From positions 1-35,690 of the forward strand of contig JAHEXH010000007.1 in the NCBI GenBank assembly GCA_023252235.1: 35,690 bases of DNA. Reading direction: 5' to 3'. This document shows positions 31,391 to 35,690 of this stretch, piece by piece (the stretch's first letter is position 1; each line of letters begins with the position of its first letter). The notes under the pieces are model-generated. The model was not told the DNA's origin. It ran no database searches and was given only the letters and a program-made list of their open reading frames with translations. The translations under genes and the position numbers were made by a program. This stretch comes from Nitrosotalea sp. Lineage in GTDB: Archaea; Thermoproteota; Nitrososphaeria; Nitrososphaerales; Nitrosopumilaceae.

Positions 31391-32230
31391 ATGAATTATG
31401 CAAACCACGTTTTAGTAGATACAGAAACAGTTGCAAATAATCTAAACAATAACTCATTGATAGTAGAAGTTGATTATGATCCTGAAAATGCCTATAGGCA
31501 AGGTCATCTACAAGGTGCTAGTTTAATCTGGTGGAAACGAGACATTAATGATCCTATAACTCGTGACATAATAAGCAAATCTCAGTTTGAAGATCTTTTA
31601 TCAAGAAATGGTATCACGGCACAATCAGAAGTTATTTTGTATGGTGACTTTAACAATTGGTTTGCCGCTTTTGTATTTTGGATATTCAAGTATTATGGAC
31701 ATGAAAAAGTACAGATAATGAATGGTGGTAGAAAAAAATGGGAAATTGAAAATAGATCTTATACAAAGGACGAGCCACAAATAACACGAACTAACTACGT
31801 CGCACAACCTCCAAACGAAGGACTAAGAGCATATCTATTTGATGTGAGAAGAGCTCTTGAAAAAAGCGATACTATTCTAGTTGATGTACGTTCTCCAAAA
31901 GAATTCTCTGGAGAGGTAACTGCTCCTGCTGAGTATCCTATGGAACATGCTCAGAGAGGGGGACATATTCCTAATGCAAACAATATCCCATGGGCAAGTG
32001 CAGTAAATGATACAGATGGTACATTCAAATCAGTTGAAGAACTCAAAAGAATTTATGAAACAAAAGGTGTGACACCTGATAAAGATGTTATATGCTACTG
32101 TAGAATTGGAGAAAGGTCTTCACATACTTGGTTTGTTCTGAAATATCTACTCGGATATCCTCAAGTTAGAAATTATGATGGTTCTTGGACTGAATGGGGT
32201 AATATGATTGGAAACCCAATCGAAAAATAA
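31391..32230 (+). CDS. Two-domain rhodanese sulfurtransferase (thiosulfate type)
   Basis: 279 residues. The N-terminal rhodanese domain lacks Cys in the loop (LYGDFNNWFAA). The C-terminal domain has LVDVRSPKEFSGE and the active loop CRIGERSSHTW with Cys237. This CRIGERSSHTWFVL loop is close to the actinobacterial/plant-type thiosulfate sulfurtransferases. Likely it moves sulfane sulfur to cyanide or to a cellular acceptor; the true role is unknown. It is only distantly similar to the rhodanese at 29273, so this is not a recent duplication. Its last 23 bases overlap the next ORF. Confidence 0.93.
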   Translation: MNYANHVLVDTETVANNLNNNSLIVEVDYDPENAYRQGHLQGASLIWWKRDINDPITRDIISKSQFEDLLSRNGITAQSEVILYGDFNNWFAAFVFWIFKYYGHEKVQIMNGGRKKWEIENRSYTKDEPQITRTNYVAQPPNEGLRAYLFDVRRALEKSDTILVDVRSPKEFSGEVTAPAEYPMEHAQRGGHIPNANNIPWASAVNDTDGTFKSVEELKRIYETKGVTPDKDVICYCRIGERSSHTWFVLKYLLGYPQVRNYDGSWTEWGNMIGNPIEK

Positions 32231-32540
32231 CGAAACAAGTCAAGAACTACCGATTCTGAAAAAAGGTATATTCTATGCGATACTTGACGGTACATCCGAT
32301 ATTATGATGGAAGATAAAACTAAACGTGGTCTCACAGTACAAGAAAGATCGCTTGACGAAAAATATGGGGTAACTTCTGACAAAGGAATGATCTATGATA
32401 TGGATGGAATAGGTCATAAGGTGGGAATCCGATGGTACTTTCCAAAAGACAAGTATGGGTTTGAAAAAGTACTTGAATATGCAATAGACATGGAACAAAG
32501 ATACAAGAAGATCCGAGAAGAGACCTGCCCTGATTATTAG
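32208..32540 (+). CDS. Unrecognised 110-residue protein downstream of rhodanese
   Basis: From TTG 32208 the frame runs inside the rhodanese end and then on to 32540. The core is GIFYAILDGTSDIMMEDKTK, LTVQERSLDEKYGVTSDKG, HKVGIRWYFPKDKYGFEKVL, ending KIREETCPDY. It is soluble and acidic/basic mixed, with aromatic residues. No known motif is recognised. The TTG start is uncertain because the first 15 residues are low complexity (Asn/Glu/Ser/Gln-rich). Translational coupling to the sulfurtransferase suggests a shared function. Confidence 0.68.
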   Translation: METQSKNNETSQELPILKKGIFYAILDGTSDIMMEDKTKRGLTVQERSLDEKYGVTSDKGMIYDMDGIGHKVGIRWYFPKDKYGFEKVLEYAIDMEQRYKKIREETCPDY

Positions 32541-32546
32541 GAAGCA

Positions 32547-32554
32547 TTTTTAAA
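32547..32554 (+). promoter_or_regulatory. Putative TATA box for the ferredoxin-like gene
   Basis: TTTTTAAA is centred about 27 bases before ATG 32578, leaderless spacing. Confidence 0.5.
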
Positions 32555-32577
32555 CTCTTTTTCCATATCGCAATCAG

Positions 32578-33531
32578 ATGTCCCTCCTGCTAAAGGATAA
32601 GGTGTATACAGTTCAGTCAGCTACATCAAAAAGGGGAGTCTATCCTTTACATAGTTACAAACTTGGTCTCTATCGTCTTCCTATAAAATTAGAAGATACT
32701 TATGAAATTGATTCCATAGTTAGTGGATTCAAGAAAGTTTTTGAAATGGATAAATTTGCTGACAGGATTTATGCTACATATCGCTGGAAAGAAGAAAATT
32801 TACCAGATTCAGATGATAGCGGATACAAGCACATTGATCTCGAAGTACAAGTTGAGATAGTAACTGGAGAAGTTGTAGACATGATTTACCAAATATATCC
32901 AGTTGAAAAATATGGGGATGGACTTTGGGTTAAAGATTATAGAAGAAAAGCAGATGCAAATGCAAAGATGGTGATTGATACAATTTTGAGAAATAGTGTA
33001 CTTGCTGACAAGATGGTTGAACATGAAGTAAAAATTAAACAATTAACTCCAGAACAAGCACTAAAAGAATTGGAGGAACTTACACCGTTAGCTCAAATAG
33101 TTCCAAACGCTAAACCAAAACCAAAGCCGGTAGCTCCTCCTCCTGGACAACAAGCAACACAAGAAGCAGAGCCTGAGACACCCTCAGGAGCGAAGCCGGG
33201 TCCAATTGACGTAGACTTTAAATCAAAACTTAAAGTAGTTGAGACTTTTACTGCTCCATCTAGTCATAAAATAAAAGTATTTGGTCACCGAAAAGGTAAT
33301 GAAATATTGGGGATATGGGGAGAATTTGTATCAGTTGATTATGATATCTGTGTAGGTGATGGTGCATGTATAGATGCATGTCCTGTGAAAGTTTACGAAT
33401 GGGCTGAATTTGCCGGACATCCAGCTTCTGATAAAAAACCATTGATGGCACGAGAACCTGATTGCATATTTTGTTTAGCTTGTGAAAACGTATGTCCTGT
33501 TCAAGCAATTAAAATATCTAAGAAAGGATAG
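32578..33531 (+). CDS. Ferredoxin (3Fe-4S/4Fe-4S type) with a large N-terminal extension
   Basis: 317 residues. The C-terminal 100 are a dicluster ferredoxin closely like archaeal zinc-ferredoxin: Cys258, Cys264, Cys268, with Asp261 in place of the second Cys (CVGDGACIDACP), then GHPASDKKP and Cys296, 299, 302 and 306 (CIFCLACENVCP). Asp at the second position usually means a 3Fe-4S cluster. The N-terminal 165 residues form a separate, unrecognised domain, joined by a Pro/Lys/Glu-rich linker (176-208). The zinc-ligand His of GIHG reads GIWG here. Start ATG 32578 is supported by the TATA position. Confidence 0.88.
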   Translation: MSLLLKDKVYTVQSATSKRGVYPLHSYKLGLYRLPIKLEDTYEIDSIVSGFKKVFEMDKFADRIYATYRWKEENLPDSDDSGYKHIDLEVQVEIVTGEVVDMIYQIYPVEKYGDGLWVKDYRRKADANAKMVIDTILRNSVLADKMVEHEVKIKQLTPEQALKELEELTPLAQIVPNAKPKPKPVAPPPGQQATQEAEPETPSGAKPGPIDVDFKSKLKVVETFTAPSSHKIKVFGHRKGNEILGIWGEFVSVDYDICVGDGACIDACPVKVYEWAEFAGHPASDKKPLMAREPDCIFCLACENVCPVQAIKISKKG

Positions 33532-33552
33532 TAAAAATTCTAGCGGTACGGC

Positions 33553-33559
33553 TATAAAG
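33553..33559 (+). promoter_or_regulatory. Putative TATA box for the glycosyltransferase gene
   Basis: TATAAAG lies about 27 bases before ATG 33583. It fits a leaderless transcript and separates this gene from the ferredoxin gene. Confidence 0.5.
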
Positions 33560-33582
33560 ACTTTAGAGTTAAAAAAATCTAA

Positions 33583-35601
33583 ATGCCTGTACATGTTCTT
33601 CCTAATACTTTAACCCAATTTCTTTGGAATGTTTTCATTAGTATTGCAATGGTGATTACTCTCTACACTTGTAATTTTTATTATCTTGTAGTTATTTCAA
33701 GACATCAAAAAAAGAACAACTCTGTTGAACTAAAAGAAATTCCAACTGTTACAGTTCAACTTCCAATATATAATGAAAAATATGTTGCAGCAAGATTAGT
33801 AAACGCAATATGTGCCTTGGATTATCCAAAGGATAAGCTCTGTATTCAGGTACTTGATGATTCAACTGATGATACGTATGATCTACTTGAGAATCTGGTC
33901 TCAGATTATCAAAAAAAAGGATTTGACATACATCACATACGCAGATCTGGTAGGAAGGGATACAAAGCCGGAGCGCTCCTAAATGCAATGAAGTCTGCAA
34001 AGGGAGACTTCATTACAATTTTTGATGCTGATTTTATTCCGCCAACTTGGTTTCTAAAAAAAGCCCTGACATATTTCTCTAAACCGAACATAGGATTGGT
34101 TCAATGCAGGTGGGGTCATGTCAATGAAAGTTATTCTCCACTTACAAAGGCACAAGCACTCAGTCTTGACTTTCATTTCTTAATAGAACAAAAAGCAAAA
34201 AGTAACTCTCATCTGTTTATGAGCTTCAATGGCACTGCAGGTATATGGAGAAGACAATGTATTGAAGATTCAGGTGGTTGGCATACTGCCACATTGGTTG
34301 AAGATTTAGACCTCAGTTATAGAGCTCAGATGAAAGGTTGGAAGTGTATCTTTATTCCTGATATTGTTGTAGACGCAGAACTCCCAGTACAAATGAACTC
34401 CGCAAAAAGGCAACAATTTCGTTGGGCAAAAGGTTCTATTCAATGTGCTATAAAATTACTTGGCGATGTTACAATTAAGAAAATCCCGGTTGATACAAAA
34501 ATTCAGGCTTTTGTTCAACTTACACGACATATTGTACATCCATTAGTTCTGGCGCAATTTTTGATTTTACCTATACTCTTAGCTTCAAAAATAAATCTCT
34601 ACATAATAAGTGGATTACCAGCTTTAACAATAATTGCATACTTGGCAATGGGACCTGTAGCATACATAATGGTAATTCGGGGAATGTATGAAAAGAAGTG
34701 GAGATCAAAGACACTTTCCTATTTGTACCTGATAATCTATTCTGCTGGCATGTCCGTTAATAACACAGTTGCAGTCTTTGATGCATTTTTTGGAAGAAAG
34801 AATGAATTTTTGCGTACACCAAAATTTGGTATAGTGAAAAATGATGATGATTGGAGAGACAAAGCATATGCTCTTCCATTTACAAAAACTACTCTTCTTG
34901 AGATATTCTTTGGAGTATATGGTGTGGTGGGAATTTTTATTGCAGTGTTTTCTAATAATCCTGTATTTGCCCCAATATTGGGTATTCAAGCAATTGGATT
35001 TTTCTACATTGCATATCTGAGCATATCTCATTCAACATTTAAAAAAGGCAAATCAGGCAGGAGAGTAGAAACAAAGGCAGAGAAAATGGCAAATAATTAC
35101 TATAAAGCTGCATTGGCAGGAATAATTGGATTGATTGTATTGGGGGTGGTTATGGCCTTTGAAGAATACGGTAGTACGATTTATCCACTTGATCAATCAA
35201 GAGGAATATTGCTTAGAATTCAGGCTACTTCTGATCCGCAATCTATTGCAAATGATCTTAAAATGGTTCAACAACTTTTACCTAAATCGGGAAATCCTGT
35301 CTGGATATTTCCTACACAAGATACTGACTTTGGAATGATGCAAAAAGATCTTGCTACGATGTTATCTACTGTAGATAAGATTTCAACTACATCACCTGAT
35401 AGTGCCGCATTTCATACTGGGATGCTCAATGTTCATTATCAATCTTCAACAATAGTATTCAATTTGCTTGATGCAACTCCGTACATGTACGCCAGTGTTT
35501 CAAATATGTTGTTTGGTAGTATCTGGGTTGCTGTCATAATTGGAATATTCGCTCTTTTGAAAAAGAAAAAACAGTCTTTTGAAATAGTAGACGAAAATTA
35601 A
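33583..35601 (+). CDS. Membrane glycosyltransferase, family 2 (cellulose-synthase-like)
   Basis: 672 residues. One N-terminal membrane helix (about 12-35), then a cytosolic GT-A domain: QLPIYNE, DDSTDD at 92-97, the metal-binding DAD at 148-150, EDLD at 240-243, and QQFRW at 277-281, the processive-GT2 signature. Membrane segments follow from about 310 to 485. Beyond 505 lies another helix, an extracytoplasmic-looking domain and a final helix near 645-665 before a basic tail. Likely it polymerises or transfers sugar across the membrane for surface glycan. The donor and acceptor are not readable. It converges on the minus-strand gene at the window end. Confidence 0.92.
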   Translation: MPVHVLPNTLTQFLWNVFISIAMVITLYTCNFYYLVVISRHQKKNNSVELKEIPTVTVQLPIYNEKYVAARLVNAICALDYPKDKLCIQVLDDSTDDTYDLLENLVSDYQKKGFDIHHIRRSGRKGYKAGALLNAMKSAKGDFITIFDADFIPPTWFLKKALTYFSKPNIGLVQCRWGHVNESYSPLTKAQALSLDFHFLIEQKAKSNSHLFMSFNGTAGIWRRQCIEDSGGWHTATLVEDLDLSYRAQMKGWKCIFIPDIVVDAELPVQMNSAKRQQFRWAKGSIQCAIKLLGDVTIKKIPVDTKIQAFVQLTRHIVHPLVLAQFLILPILLASKINLYIISGLPALTIIAYLAMGPVAYIMVIRGMYEKKWRSKTLSYLYLIIYSAGMSVNNTVAVFDAFFGRKNEFLRTPKFGIVKNDDDWRDKAYALPFTKTTLLEIFFGVYGVVGIFIAVFSNNPVFAPILGIQAIGFFYIAYLSISHSTFKKGKSGRRVETKAEKMANNYYKAALAGIIGLIVLGVVMAFEEYGSTIYPLDQSRGILLRIQATSDPQSIANDLKMVQQLLPKSGNPVWIFPTQDTDFGMMQKDLATMLSTVDKISTTSPDSAAFHTGMLNVHYQSSTIVFNLLDATPYMYASVSNMLFGSIWVAVIIGIFALLKKKKQSFEIVDEN

Positions 35602-35690
35602 GTAATATTCAATTCGCGTCTTATCTCATCTACTGCACGTATTCCAAAAAGATCACGAACTTGTTCTATTCTAATTGCTTCTTTTACAAT
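35598..35690 (-). CDS. C-terminal end of an unrecognised protein (5' end outside window)
   Basis: The minus strand is open from the window edge to a stop at 35600-35598, giving 30 residues: a helical, charged sequence EAIRIEQVRDLFGIRAVDE and then IRRELNIT. It overlaps the stop of the glycosyltransferase by 2 bases. Too short to assign; it looks like the end of a helical protein. The open frame and biased composition support coding, but only modestly at this length. Confidence 0.5.
   Translation of the reverse strand: MVKEAIRIEQVRDLFGIRAVDEIRRELNIT

Noticed and set aside
34705-35031. Minus-strand ORF of 108 codons within the GT2 gene
   Set aside because: Low-complexity shadow of membrane-helix codons; no start context and no plausible fold.

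Overview
The window looks like a chromosome segment of an ammonia-oxidising-type archaeon (Thaumarchaeota/Nitrososphaeria, most like the Nitrosopumilales). The evidence is low-GC DNA, archaeal ribosomal proteins (eL18, eL43), archaeal RNA polymerase subunit D, exosome subunits Rrp4/Rrp41/Rrp42, SBDS, KEOPS Pcc1, prefoldin beta, Cbf5 and Nob1. Other pointers are a tRNA-Ser with a long variable arm and a probable small intron, many TTG/GTG starts, and TATA-like boxes about 27 nt before start codons, which suggests leaderless mRNAs. No rRNA, insertion sequence, prophage or CRISPR array was seen. No stretch longer than 300 bases lacks a gene.

Layout. 1-1313: the 3' end of a repeat-bearing protein gene, overlapped by argF. 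1316-7573: the distal spc ribosomal operon (uL18, uS5, uL30, uL15, secY, adenylate kinase, EMC3/DUF106, cytidylate kinase, cbf5), with genes overlapping or nearly touching. 7600-9510: a small exported protein, then a divergent arsR / arsC-aquaporin unit resembling an arsenic detoxification cassette. 9570-9667: tRNA-Ser(GGA). 9712-15693: oxo- and hydroxy-acid metabolism (L-2-hydroxyglutarate oxidase-like, D-2-hydroxyacid dehydrogenase, 2-oxoacid:ferredoxin oxidoreductase korAB), with a 44-residue cysteine-rich protein too short for ordinary ORF calling. 15787-18146: three unrecognised genes and cofE (F420 side chain). 18220-22005: two adjacent isopropylmalate-isomerase-type pairs, one archaeal-type and one bacterial-type.

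22002-24677 (minus strand): a sugar nucleotidyltransferase, then uS9, uL13, eL18 and RNA polymerase subunit D. 24763-28519 (plus strand): the archaeal exosome superoperon, SBDS-rrp4-rrp41-rrp42-eL43-pcc1-prefoldin beta. 28546-35690: an XPF-type nuclease, two rhodanese sulfurtransferases flanking a minus-strand nob1/NAD-kinase pair, a small unknown protein, a ferredoxin with a large N-terminal extension, a membrane GT2 glycosyltransferase, and the C-terminal end of a minus-strand gene.

Most of the window is conserved core machinery. The parts most worth a second look are the ars-like unit and its palindromic bidirectional promoter, the Cys-rich micro-protein ending in Gly-Gly next to korAB, the paired isomerases, the extended ferredoxin, and a small frame-disrupted zinc-knuckle-like ORF at 11010-11155. 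Nothing here is clearly a wholly new multi-gene system. All functions are read from motifs and remembered family features; no database search was run.
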